From: Enterosoma sp964427595
GTDB taxonomy: Bacteria; Bacillota_I; Bacilli_A; RFN20; CAG-288
Reading direction: 5' to 3'
Assembly (NCBI GenBank): GCA_964427595.1
Contig: CAYRUQ010000017.1
Location: 1-28,013 of the forward strand
DNA: 28,013 nt
The first letter of the stretch is position 1; each line of letters starts with the position of its first letter. Positions 1 through 7,887 of this stretch are shown here, in pieces. Both the position numbers and the translations under genes were made by a program. A model generated the notes under the pieces. That model worked only from the letters and a program-made list of their open reading frames with translations, had not been told where the DNA came from and made no database searches.

Positions 1-7
1 CCTTTAT

Positions 8-76
8 TCACCCTCTTATTTCTGAAAAAATGTAGTGCTTTTCACGAAAGACGGGAGTCAATTCTTCGATAGTCAT
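8..76 (-). other. Short leader-like reading frame with promoter and RBS (22 codons)
   Basis: On the minus strand an ATG (74-76) is preceded by a GAGGTGG ribosome-binding site and opens a 22-codon frame, MTIEELTPVFREKHYIFSEI..., that stops at TGA (8-10) just before the window edge. It has a good sigma-70 promoter upstream (134-139 and 111-116), so this is probably a real gene start. The frame is too short to name. It may be a small peptide, an upstream leader, or the 5' end of a frameshifted gene whose rest lies left of the window. I do not recognise the sequence. Confidence 0.35.
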
Positions 77-110
77 GTATTCCACCTCGCTGAATGCGCT
101 TTACACAAAA

Positions 111-139
111 ATTATACTTTGCTCGCCGATATCAAACAA
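111..139 (-). promoter_or_regulatory. Sigma-70 promoter for the left-edge minus-strand frame
   Basis: Read on the minus strand there is TTGTTT (139-134), a 17-bp spacer and a perfect TATAAT (116-111), followed 35 bases on by the GAGGTGG-ATG start at 76. Spacing and position are as expected for a vegetative promoter. Confidence 0.55.
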
Positions 140-193
140 CTTGCAAATGCGGTAAACGACCGATAAAAAGCCGTTTTGGCAAGGTTCATTTAA

Positions 194-221
194 TTGAAAA
201 CTGATTTTAGTCTTGTATTAT
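194..221 (+). promoter_or_regulatory. Candidate promoter of the yitT-gltX gene run
   Basis: TTGAAA (194-199), 16-bp spacer and TATTAT (216-221) lie 41 bases before the ATG at 263. This is the only reasonable sigma-70 match in the 186-base divergent spacer and would drive the following packed genes. Confidence 0.45.
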
Positions 222-262
222 ATATAAGATTATTTTCTTGGTGATTGATAAAGGTAATTTAT

Positions 263-1315
263 ATGAAGTGGTTAAAGAAAGCAGAGGATTCAACCAGTGT
301 ATTCTTACTCGACCATCCGAAAGTAAGACAGTGGTCAACTTGGACTGGAAAATTCATCGTCGAAGCTATTTCTGCTTTCATTTTCGCCTATGGTTTTAGA
401 GCCTTCATCTCTCCGACTCTCACCTGCGTCCAACAGTGGATCGGTGAAGAAGCGACCTCTGTCGAAGCCCTCATCTCCGGTGGCGCTTCGGGTATCGCAC
501 AGACGATAATCAAATTCGTAGAGATGTTTCCAGGTGTCTCACTTGTTCAATATGAGACGACTATCATCTCAATCCTATACTTCTGCATCAACATCCCTAT
601 CTTGATTCTAGCTTGGCTAAAAATCTCAAAACAGTTCACTATCTTCACTTTGATAAATGTCGCTTTCGTCTCTATCTTCAACCAAGTCATCCCTGATTCG
701 ATCATCTATGATGTAGTCAACATCTATGAAGACCATTTAGCTCGTGCAATCTTCGCCGGTATCACCACTGGCGTCTCCTCCTCCATCGCATTCATGGTCG
801 GAACTTCCACTGGTGGAGTTGATGTCATCGCTCTTTATATATCAGAGAAGAAATCAACCGGTGTCGGTAAATATTCAACTATCACCAACTGTTGTGTTGT
901 CAGTTGCTATGTCATCTTCTCATTGATCGGAGCTGCCACTAATCCCGATGGCAGTTCAACTGATAGCACCACTTCTATCGTCACGATGGTTCTTTACACC
1001 TTCGCTTACTTCTTCGTCTCTGGACATGTCATCGATCTGTTAAACATCAAAAACAAGAAACAAGAACTGCAGATTATATCTAATGATGAAAATCTGCCGA
1101 CTGTCTTGATCAGAGCCTTCCCACATGCTTGTTCTATCATCGATTCAGAAGGTGCTTATTCAAGAAAAAAGAACAAACTATTGATCATGGTTTTATCTAA
1201 ATCAGAGATCAAAGAAGCCGTTAAGATAATCAAGGATGTCGACCCTCTAGCATTCATCACTGTCATCGATCTCAATCAAGTCTACGGACGTTTTTATATC
1301 AAACCCATCGAATGA
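263..1315 (+). CDS. YitT-family membrane protein (DUF161/DUF2179)
   Basis: A multi-pass membrane protein of about 350 residues with the YitT layout: several hydrophobic helices over residues ~30-250 (including ILYFCINIPILILAWL), then a soluble C-terminal DUF2179 domain from ~260 that ends in the typical V(Y)GRFY(I)K pattern. The family is widespread in Firmicutes and its transport substrate or role is not settled. I chose the ATG at 263 because AAAGG lies 8 bases ahead; a TTG at 245 would add six residues without a clear site. It sits 17 bases before gltX and is probably co-transcribed with it. Confidence 0.85.
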   Translation: MKWLKKAEDSTSVFLLDHPKVRQWSTWTGKFIVEAISAFIFAYGFRAFISPTLTCVQQWIGEEATSVEALISGGASGIAQTIIKFVEMFPGVSLVQYETTIISILYFCINIPILILAWLKISKQFTIFTLINVAFVSIFNQVIPDSIIYDVVNIYEDHLARAIFAGITTGVSSSIAFMVGTSTGGVDVIALYISEKKSTGVGKYSTITNCCVVSCYVIFSLIGAATNPDGSSTDSTTSIVTMVLYTFAYFFVSGHVIDLLNIKNKKQELQIISNDENLPTVLIRAFPHACSIIDSEGAYSRKKNKLLIMVLSKSEIKEAVKIIKDVDPLAFITVIDLNQVYGRFYIKPIE

Positions 1316-1332
1316 AGAAAGGCACTTAATTT

Positions 1333-3009
1333 ATGGCAACTAACAAAGAACTCGCAGAACTCATATTCCCTGATGTCAAGCTGACAATCAAAGATTTAGA
1401 AAAGCAATATCCGCCTAGAGAGCTTAAAGAAGGTGCAGAAGTCACTCGTTTTGCTCCTTCCCCGACCGGTTTTCTTCACACTGGTTCTCTTTTCACAGCT
1501 TTGATCGCTTGGAAATTCGCTAGACAAACTGATGGAATCTACTTCTTCCGTTTAGAAGATACTGATCAGAAAAGAGAGATCAAAGGTGCTGGTAAGGATT
1601 TGATCGATCAACTCAATCTTTTCGGTATCGTCCCATCTGAAGGATATTTCGGTGATGAAGAGAAAGGAGCCTATGGTCCTTATATCCAGTCTAAAAGAGC
1701 CGACATCTATAAAATCGTCATCAAAGAATTGATCAAGAAAGGAAGAGCCTATCCTTGTTTCTGCACCAAAGAGGATCTTGATCAATTGAGACTTGTCCAA
1801 GAAGCTAATAAAGTCGTGCCTGGTTATTATGGTGAATATGCCAAGTGCCGTCATTATTCAATCGATGAAGCTATCTCTCTGATCAAAGAAGGAAAACCCT
1901 ATGTCATTCGCTTTAAATCCAAAGGTAATCATCTCAATCATGTTCGTGTTCATGATGAGATAAGAGGTGATATGGATTTAAGTGAGAATGACCAGGATAT
2001 CGTCATCTTGAAGAGTGATGGTCTTCCCACTTATCACTTCGCTCATTTAGTTGATGATCACTTCATGGGTACTACTTTAGTCACCAGAGGTGAAGAGTGG
2101 ATTTCCTCTCTTCCTATCCATATCGAGTTATTCTCATCTATGGGATGGAAACCTCCTAAGTATGCCCATCTTCCCGTCATCATGGTCACTGATAATGAGA
2201 CAGGAAACAAAAGAAAACTCTCCAAGAGAAAAGATCAAGAGGCTGCTGTCTCTTATTTCCTTGAACAAGGCTATCCGATCAAAGCTATCATCGAGTATCT
2301 TTTGACGATTGCTAACTCCAATTTTGAAGCATGGTTGACTGATAATTTAGATGCTTCTTTAGATGAGTTTAAACTCACTTTTGATAAATTCTCTCTCGAT
2401 GGTGCTCTCTTTGATTTGCCTAAATTGAATAACATCTCTAAAGAATTACTCTCCCGTTTGGACAAGGAAGAGTTCACCACTCAGTGCTTGAAGTGGGCTG
2501 ATCAATACTCTACTGTCACAAAAGACTTCATAAATAAAGATATCGAGAAATTTAAAGCAATAATCAATATTGAAAGAGAACAAGAAAAACCCAGAAAAGA
2601 CTATGAAAAATTTTCCGATGTCTATCCTAAAGTGTCTTTCTTTGATCCTGAAGTTTACGATAAATTAGTCTCTGAAAACGGACTTCCTTTCAACGAGTTT
2701 ATCGATAAGAAAGTCATCACTGATTTCCTCTCGGCTTATCATGACAATCCGATCAGTGCAAATGATGAATCCACTTGGTTTAGTGCTGTTAAAGAACTCG
2801 GTGTTAAATTCAACTTCGCTGATGATCGTAAAGTCTATAAAAAGAATCCTGAAAACTACAATGGTTGGTATGCTGATTGTATCGCCTTATTAAGAGTCAC
2901 GCTCTGCGCCTCCAACACTTCTCCAAAACTCTTTGATGTCATCTCTATTTTGAAAGAAGAAGAGATCAAACGAAGGATTGAAGTCGCCATCAAGAGACTC
3001 AATGGCTGA
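1333..3009 (+). CDS. gltX: Glutamyl-tRNA synthetase
   Basis: Class I aminoacyl-tRNA synthetase that charges tRNA-Glu in the cytoplasm. The Rossmann core starts near residue 38 with RFAPSPTGFLHTGSL, where the HIGH signature reads HTGS (49-52); FFRLEDTDQKRE follows, and the second signature is KRKLSKRKD (293-301, KMSKS-type). C142-x-C144 and C172-x-H174 look like the zinc knuckle seen in many GluRS enzymes. At 558 residues it is longer than the common ~480, with an N-terminal extension of ~36 residues and a long C-terminal anticodon-binding half. GGC TGA overlaps the ATG of the next gene by 8 bases, so translation is probably coupled. A GlnRS is unlikely because the spacing and APSPTG/EDTD motifs are those of bacterial GluRS. 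Confidence 0.93.
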   Translation: MATNKELAELIFPDVKLTIKDLEKQYPPRELKEGAEVTRFAPSPTGFLHTGSLFTALIAWKFARQTDGIYFFRLEDTDQKREIKGAGKDLIDQLNLFGIVPSEGYFGDEEKGAYGPYIQSKRADIYKIVIKELIKKGRAYPCFCTKEDLDQLRLVQEANKVVPGYYGEYAKCRHYSIDEAISLIKEGKPYVIRFKSKGNHLNHVRVHDEIRGDMDLSENDQDIVILKSDGLPTYHFAHLVDDHFMGTTLVTRGEEWISSLPIHIELFSSMGWKPPKYAHLPVIMVTDNETGNKRKLSKRKDQEAAVSYFLEQGYPIKAIIEYLLTIANSNFEAWLTDNLDASLDEFKLTFDKFSLDGALFDLPKLNNISKELLSRLDKEEFTTQCLKWADQYSTVTKDFINKDIEKFKAIINIEREQEKPRKDYEKFSDVYPKVSFFDPEVYDKLVSENGLPFNEFIDKKVITDFLSAYHDNPISANDESTWFSAVKELGVKFNFADDRKVYKKNPENYNGWYADCIALLRVTLCASNTSPKLFDVISILKEEEIKRRIEVAIKRLNG

Positions 3010-4669
3010 ACAAGTAAATAACATCAAACCTCATAAGAATCTCCTCAAAATCATCATCAATGTTACCATCTTTTTGGTGGTGACATGTTTAGCCTTGTTT
3101 TATGTGCTTAAAGATGATCCAGGAGCTATTTTTAACACCCTTGCTCAAGTCAATTTCTTCCCTTTTCTTTTAGCGATAGGATGTTTCATCTTCATCGATG
3201 TCTTTGAAGGTTTATCGATCACTTTATTGGCTCGATTATTCGATAAGAAGTATCGTTTTACTCAAGGCTGGATCAATACGATCATCGGCAACTTCATCGG
3301 ATGTTTCTATAAGACGGGAGCTTCTTTCTTACAAGCTTATACTTTCACAAAACAAGGTATCAAGGGGACTAACGCAGCTTCTATCTGTACGATGAACTTC
3401 TTAGTTTATCAGCTGGTTGTCACTCTCTTTTCTCTGATCATGGTCTTTGTCGGTTATCCGTATGTCAAAGATATCCCGATTGAACTATTAGGAAATATCA
3501 AGATCTTCCCTCTCTCTTTGATCGGTTTGGGAATCAATATCTTCTTTTTAGTCTTCATCATCTTGATGGCTTACTGCAAAGGACTTCATAGAATCGTCAT
3601 CACTGCAGGTGTCGCAGTCGGTTCAAAACTCCACATTATTAAAGATAAAGAAGCTACTAGGAAGAAATGGGCGATTCAATTAGCTACTTATAGAATCGAA
3701 TTGAAAAGATTGATGACTCATCGTTATCTCCTTTTCGTCTTATGTCTTCTACAAGCGATGAAGCTTCTTCTTTTAAACAGCATTCCTTATTTCTGTTTCT
3801 TGTCTTTGAATATCGATATCAGTCAAATCTCTTATATATCGACTCTCTCTGGATCTGTTTATCTTAATCTGATATCCACTTATTTAATTTTCGGAGCTCC
3901 TGAAATCGGCTTTCAGTCTATCTTCTCTTACATCCTCTCATCTTTAGGTGGTCAAGCTAGTACGATCGCTTCAGCTGGAAATATCTTATGGAGAACTCTC
4001 ACCTTCTATCTTAGTTTGATCATCGGTGGAATCTGTTTCCTCTTTTATCGAGGCTCGCCAAGAAAACACAAACTTCTCTCATCGACTGCTACTATCTATG
4101 ATTTACAAGTTTTGAATGTTGAAGAAAACGCTGATAGCTCAATAAAAGAGTATCTAGCTTCTATCAGTCCGACTCCTAATATGAAAGCTTCTCTTTTATC
4201 TAAAGAAGAAGTCAACCTCTCATTCAAGCGCATCAAAGAGAGCATGGAACAAGATGATGAAGAAGAAATCGAACTTTTATCTTTGAGCCAAGAGGATTTA
4301 GACAAACAGAAAGAAACTTTAACAAACATCATCAATGAGATGGAAGAATTGATGAAAGAACAAGCTCAAGACTATAAAATAGAAGAAGAAGCCATCAACG
4401 AAATCAAGTCGCTCGTTGAACAGAAAAATAAGAAGGAAGAAGAGAAGAATCTCCGTAAAGATTTGAAGATGCAAAAGAAGGCACAGAAATATAGAGATAA
4501 AATTGTAAAGAAGAATCCGGATGGCACAACTGTCACATATGATGAAGAAAGAGGACTCATCATCGAATCGCCAGAGATTTATGAATCAAGGACACTGCCC
4601 ACTTCTAGTGACGATGATGAAGCAATAGATGACCAGGAGGATGAGGATGATCGTAGGGATCTTCACTGA
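3002..4669 (+). CDS. Flippase-like membrane protein (LPG-synthase TM domain) with acidic coiled-coil tail
   Basis: Residues ~1-360 form the UPF0104/lysylphosphatidylglycerol-synthase transmembrane domain: repeated hydrophobic helices, a re-entrant-like segment near YKTGASFLQAY, and the late GAPEIGFQSIFSYIL stretch that matches the family's PxPGGxGxxE region. Such domains move lipids or lipid-linked groups across the membrane, but the aminoacyl-transferase half of MprF is absent. Instead residues ~365-555 are a cytoplasmic tail rich in Glu, Lys and Asp with long coiled-coil character, ending in an Asp/Glu run. The ATG at 3002 overlaps the gltX stop; a TTG at 2978 is less likely. The tail overlaps the start of the next gene, a GT4-fold protein, so the two probably work together on a membrane glycolipid or phospholipid. 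Substrate unknown. Confidence 0.75.
   Translation: MAEQVNNIKPHKNLLKIIINVTIFLVVTCLALFYVLKDDPGAIFNTLAQVNFFPFLLAIGCFIFIDVFEGLSITLLARLFDKKYRFTQGWINTIIGNFIGCFYKTGASFLQAYTFTKQGIKGTNAASICTMNFLVYQLVVTLFSLIMVFVGYPYVKDIPIELLGNIKIFPLSLIGLGINIFFLVFIILMAYCKGLHRIVITAGVAVGSKLHIIKDKEATRKKWAIQLATYRIELKRLMTHRYLLFVLCLLQAMKLLLLNSIPYFCFLSLNIDISQISYISTLSGSVYLNLISTYLIFGAPEIGFQSIFSYILSSLGGQASTIASAGNILWRTLTFYLSLIIGGICFLFYRGSPRKHKLLSSTATIYDLQVLNVEENADSSIKEYLASISPTPNMKASLLSKEEVNLSFKRIKESMEQDDEEEIELLSLSQEDLDKQKETLTNIINEMEELMKEQAQDYKIEEEAINEIKSLVEQKNKKEEEKNLRKDLKMQKKAQKYRDKIVKKNPDGTTVTYDEERGLIIESPEIYESRTLPTSSDDDEAIDDQEDEDDRRDLH
4635..4640 (+). promoter_or_regulatory. Shine-Dalgarno that fixes the GT4 start
   Basis: Three in-frame ATGs lie close together (4629, 4641, 4647). 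A perfect AGGAGG covers 4635-4640; it is six bases ahead of the ATG at 4647 but touches the ATG at 4641 and lies after the one at 4629. The protein then starts MIVGIFTENY, the expected first beta strand of a GT4 N-terminal domain. Confidence 0.7.
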
Positions 4670-5813
4670 AAATTATCTACCACAGGAGAGCAGAGTCGCT
4701 CTTTCTATCAAGTTTTTAAAAGAGACTTTAGAAGAGAATGGTCATGAAGTCTATATCATCACTAGATCACATGACGACAATAAAGCAGTCACTTTTGAAG
4801 ACCATATCATCCGAATTCCTAAAAGAACTTTCTCTTATAACCCTTTCTCTATGTTGTTCTTAAAAACCTATAAAATCCTAAAAAACATTCACTTTGATAT
4901 CTTTCATGTCCACGAGGAATATGGAGTCTCCATCTTTGCAAGAAGAGTAGCTGATCGACTTCAAATCCCTCTTATTTATACTTACTACTCTGAGTTTGAT
5001 AACTATCAACGCAATATTAACTCAGGTCTTTTTGGTGAAGCTATCAAAGAAAAAACGACTGTTCTAATGCTGAAAAACATGGTCTTAAGACAAGCGGAGA
5101 TCATCGTTAAAAGTCTCACTACAAAAAAGCTTTTAAAGTCTTCTTATGATGTATCTTCTTATATCAATTTGATTCCCGATGCGATTGATTTATCTGAGTA
5201 TGAAGAAGATGAAAACGAAGCTGCTATCACTTCCTTTAAAAAGAGATTTAAGATCAATAAAAAGAAAGTCATCCTCTATAAAGGTTCTTTAAATCAAGAC
5301 AGCAAGATAAGTGAAGTGATCGACGCTTTTGATATCTATCTAAACAGGAAGAAAGCTGAAGATACTATCCTTCTCGTTTTAGGAGAAGGAGGTGAGTTAG
5401 AAGCTATCAAGCACAAAGCTTCTATCTCCTCTCATCCTGATAACTTCCTCTTCTTGAAAAGCAATGAAGACCATCTTCCTTTCTACTATAAATTAGCGGA
5501 TGTCATCCTATCGTTATCATCTACTAGTTCTCAAGATGAAATATGTGCTAAAGCGATGGCTTCCAAAGTTCCTCTATTAGTTAATAAAGATTCCGATTCC
5601 TATTGGTATATAAAAGATTGTATCAATGGTTTCGTCTTTGATTCTCAGGAAGAGTTCAGTAAGAAACTATTTACAATCTTCAACATGTCTTCAAAAGAAA
5701 TAGACTATATCTTAGATGCCGCTTATCAAATGAAAGAAGAACTCTTCTCTAAGTCGATGTTCTATAACAAGGTGATTCACACTTATGAAAAAGCTCTCCG
5801 TACCCACTTTTGA
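4647..5813 (+). CDS. GT4-fold glycosyltransferase-like protein lacking the usual catalytic residues
   Basis: A 388-residue GT-B fold protein resembling diacylglycerol glucosyltransferases of the MGS type: it opens MIVGIFTENYLPQ, has FDIFHVHEEYG (83-93) and IPLIYTYYSEFDNY (107-120), a hinge at IPDAIDLSEY (176-185), and a C-terminal nucleotide domain with VILYKGSLNQDS (208-219). Compared with active relatives, the NG of the acceptor loop is SR (15-16), the His of YTYHT is Y114, the phosphate-binding Arg and Lys of GRLxxEK are S214 and S219, and the EX7E glutamates are S294 and K302. The fold is kept but every usual sugar-nucleotide contact is gone, so it may be a regulatory or scaffold subunit or use another chemistry. 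It overlaps the flippase-like gene upstream and recX downstream. Confidence 0.75.
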   Translation: MIVGIFTENYLPQESRVALSIKFLKETLEENGHEVYIITRSHDDNKAVTFEDHIIRIPKRTFSYNPFSMLFLKTYKILKNIHFDIFHVHEEYGVSIFARRVADRLQIPLIYTYYSEFDNYQRNINSGLFGEAIKEKTTVLMLKNMVLRQAEIIVKSLTTKKLLKSSYDVSSYINLIPDAIDLSEYEEDENEAAITSFKKRFKINKKKVILYKGSLNQDSKISEVIDAFDIYLNRKKAEDTILLVLGEGGELEAIKHKASISSHPDNFLFLKSNEDHLPFYYKLADVILSLSSTSSQDEICAKAMASKVPLLVNKDSDSYWYIKDCINGFVFDSQEEFSKKLFTIFNMSSKEIDYILDAAYQMKEELFSKSMFYNKVIHTYEKALRTHF

Positions 5814-6615
5814 GATTCAAGATATCAAGAGGGTTAAAAAAGCAGTCGTCATTTTGATCGGTGACACTGAGTACAAAGTCACTGAAGACTTCTTCACTTC
5901 CAATTACTTCTATCCAAATAAAAAATTAAAACCTTCTGAGCTTGAAAGTATTCAAAAAGCCAGTCGTTACTACAAAGCTGAGTCTTATCTAAATAAGATT
6001 CTCTCTTCGAAAAGATATACTCTTAAGGAAGCTGATGAGAAATTAAAAGCCCATTCTGATTTAATTGAAAAGGAGAGAAAAGAAGTTCTTTCTTCTTATC
6101 AAAATTGCGGTCTTATCTCTGATGAAAAATACGCTCAAGATTATCTAGTTTCTCTATCTTCAAACGGATATGGAACAAGATATATCCAACAGAAACTATC
6201 TTCAAAAGGTATATCACTTGATATCATTCCTAAAGATTTAATAGTTTCCTCCAATAAAGAAGCAATGAAGATAGCTCTCTCTCTTCTTCCTAAAAAAGAT
6301 CCTCTAGATAAACCATTAGTAGCAAGAAAAAATCATCTGCTTTCTTTTCTTGAAAGAAGAGGATTCAATAAAGAGAATTGTGCTTCTCTAGTGAAGACTT
6401 ACTTCTCTTCACTAAGTGAGGAAGAAAACATAGAAGCATCTATTCTCGTCAAAGAGAAACTATCTTCTCTTTGTGATAAATATCATTCTCAAATCTCTAG
6501 AAGAGAGTGTGATGAAAAAATTATCGAACACAAACTAGTTTCTAAATTGATCTCACTCGGTTATAAATATGAAGAGATTAAAGAAGTCATAAAAATGAAA
6601 GGATATACAAGATGA
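5785..6615 (+). CDS. recX: Regulatory protein RecX
   Basis: A 276-residue, helix-rich, Lys/Ser-rich protein with the repeated three-helix RecX pattern: LISDEKYAQDYLVSLSSNGYGTRYIQQKL in the middle and LISLGYKYEEIKEVI at the C-terminus. Length matches Firmicutes RecX (~265-275). RecX binds RecA filaments and limits strand exchange. The ATG at 5785 lies 29 bases inside the preceding GT4 gene, with AAGGTG about ten bases upstream, and the stop overlaps the yhaM start as ATGA, so the three genes are probably translationally coupled. The link to the lipid-type genes upstream is likely only positional. Confidence 0.85.
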   Translation: MKKLSVPTFEIQDIKRVKKAVVILIGDTEYKVTEDFFTSNYFYPNKKLKPSELESIQKASRYYKAESYLNKILSSKRYTLKEADEKLKAHSDLIEKERKEVLSSYQNCGLISDEKYAQDYLVSLSSNGYGTRYIQQKLSSKGISLDIIPKDLIVSSNKEAMKIALSLLPKKDPLDKPLVARKNHLLSFLERRGFNKENCASLVKTYFSSLSEEENIEASILVKEKLSSLCDKYHSQISRRECDEKIIEHKLVSKLISLGYKYEEIKEVIKMKGYTR

Positions 6616-7574
6616 TCAAGGATTACATTAACTATGAAGGCCCTGTCGTTTCTACTATCTTCATGGTCAAATCAGTCAGCCGAGCTGTCTCATCAACCGG
6701 AAACCCATATCTTTCGATCGTCTTGCAGGATGTCAGCGGCACTATCGATGGCAAAAAATGGCAGATTGATGAAGCTGATGTCGCTATGGCTGTTCCTGGA
6801 AAACTCGTCAAGATTGATGGGAATATCTTAATTTATAAAGGAAAGAGTCAACTGAAAATCAACTCGATGGAACCGGTCGATGAAAGAGATGTCGATCTCT
6901 CAAAATATGTACAAGTCGCTCCTATCTCAAAAGATGAGATGAAGAAGACTTTGGAATCTTACATCGACATGATCGAAGATGATGAGATCAAAACTTTAAC
7001 TAAAACTCTTATCAAGAATTCCTATGAGACTTTCACATCTTATCCAGCGGCTGTCACAGTTCACCACGCTTATTTAGGTGGTCTTTTATATCATTCTTTA
7101 TCTATCTGTGAACTAGCTATCGAAGTTCAAAAACATTATCCCTACTTGATCAAAGACTATTTGATCAGCGGTTCTCTTCTTCATGATATCGGTAAGACAA
7201 GAGAGCTTTCTGCTCCGATTGCTCCCTCTTATACAATCGAAGGAAATCTTTTAGGTCATATCACTATCGGTGCGATGATGGTCTATCAAGAGGGAAAGAA
7301 AGAGATGATAAACGAGGAGAAACTCACCGTTTTGACTCATTTGATTCTCTCTCATCACGGATGTCCTGAATATGGTTCAAGTAAGACACCGATGACACCT
7401 GAGGCTTTCGTTCTCCACGCTTTAGATGACCTTGATGCCAAAATGGAAACGCTTAAAAATTTGTTTAAAAATACTGAATCTGGTGAATTCACTAATAAAG
7501 TTCCCTTCATGGAAAATAGCATCTTCTTCAAACCTGACTCATTAGAAGAACTCAATAGAGAAGAGGAAGAGTAA
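6612..7574 (+). CDS. yhaM: 3'-5' exoribonuclease YhaM (OB fold + HD domain)
   Basis: A 320-residue protein, the normal YhaM length. Residues ~10-90 are an OB-fold nucleic-acid-binding domain (FMVKSVSRAVSSTGNPYLSI). Residues ~145-285 are an HD phosphohydrolase domain with H161, H191-D192 in LLHDIGK, H248-H249 in LSHHG and D272/D275 in LHALDDLDAK, the usual metal ligands. YhaM is a metal-dependent exonuclease that trims RNA and, in some species, single-stranded DNA in the cytoplasm. It starts inside the recX stop (ATGA at 6612). No clear terminator follows. Confidence 0.9.
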   Translation: MIKDYINYEGPVVSTIFMVKSVSRAVSSTGNPYLSIVLQDVSGTIDGKKWQIDEADVAMAVPGKLVKIDGNILIYKGKSQLKINSMEPVDERDVDLSKYVQVAPISKDEMKKTLESYIDMIEDDEIKTLTKTLIKNSYETFTSYPAAVTVHHAYLGGLLYHSLSICELAIEVQKHYPYLIKDYLISGSLLHDIGKTRELSAPIAPSYTIEGNLLGHITIGAMMVYQEGKKEMINEEKLTVLTHLILSHHGCPEYGSSKTPMTPEAFVLHALDDLDAKMETLKNLFKNTESGEFTNKVPFMENSIFFKPDSLEELNREEEE

Positions 7575-7887
7575 TCCCACATCAAAGTCTCAAGGTTGTT
7601 TATTCACTCGAAATTGCTGTTTGCTTATGATTTATCAGGCAATGTAGTCTTAAGTTTATTAAACATAAATACTCTTTTGTATCTATTCTCGTCTTTTTAT
7701 CAAGAAACAAATTGATATCAAAAACCGCTGTAAATACATATCATTGAAGGGATTTCTGTCTAAATTCCTGTTGTATCAGCAAAAATATCTAGGTTCAGCG
7801 AGTAGAAAATTGTTTACTAAATTTAGAATTAATTTTATTATAATTCTTCGGTAGTATTTAATCGTTCCTGCATGGAGGTTTCGCCTT
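7575..7887. other. Gene-free spacer
   Basis: 313 bases of AT-rich DNA between yhaM and the next membrane protein gene. No convincing open frame, RNA gene or oligo-T hairpin was seen. It holds a 10-bp palindrome TTGATATCAA (7712-7721) of unknown meaning and the promoter of the next gene near its right end. Confidence 0.5.
7813..7841 (+). promoter_or_regulatory. Candidate promoter for the seven-helix membrane protein
   Basis: TTTACT (7813-7818), a 17-bp spacer and TATTAT (7836-7841) lie 46 bases before the ATG at 7888. A TATAAT at 7839-7844 overlaps it but has a poorer -35 partner. Confidence 0.4.

Noticed and set aside
245..262. TTG start for the yitT-like gene
   Set aside because: The ATG at 263 has a better ribosome site and the extra six residues are not needed by the family.
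2978..4669. Reading the flippase-like protein as a full MprF lysyl-phosphatidylglycerol synthase
   Set aside because: The C-terminal half is an acidic coiled coil and shows no aminoacyl-transferase domain.
7712..7721. Palindrome TTGATATCAA as a regulator site
   Set aside because: A 10-bp palindrome in AT-rich DNA is expected by chance, it is 90 bases from any promoter and no second copy is nearby.
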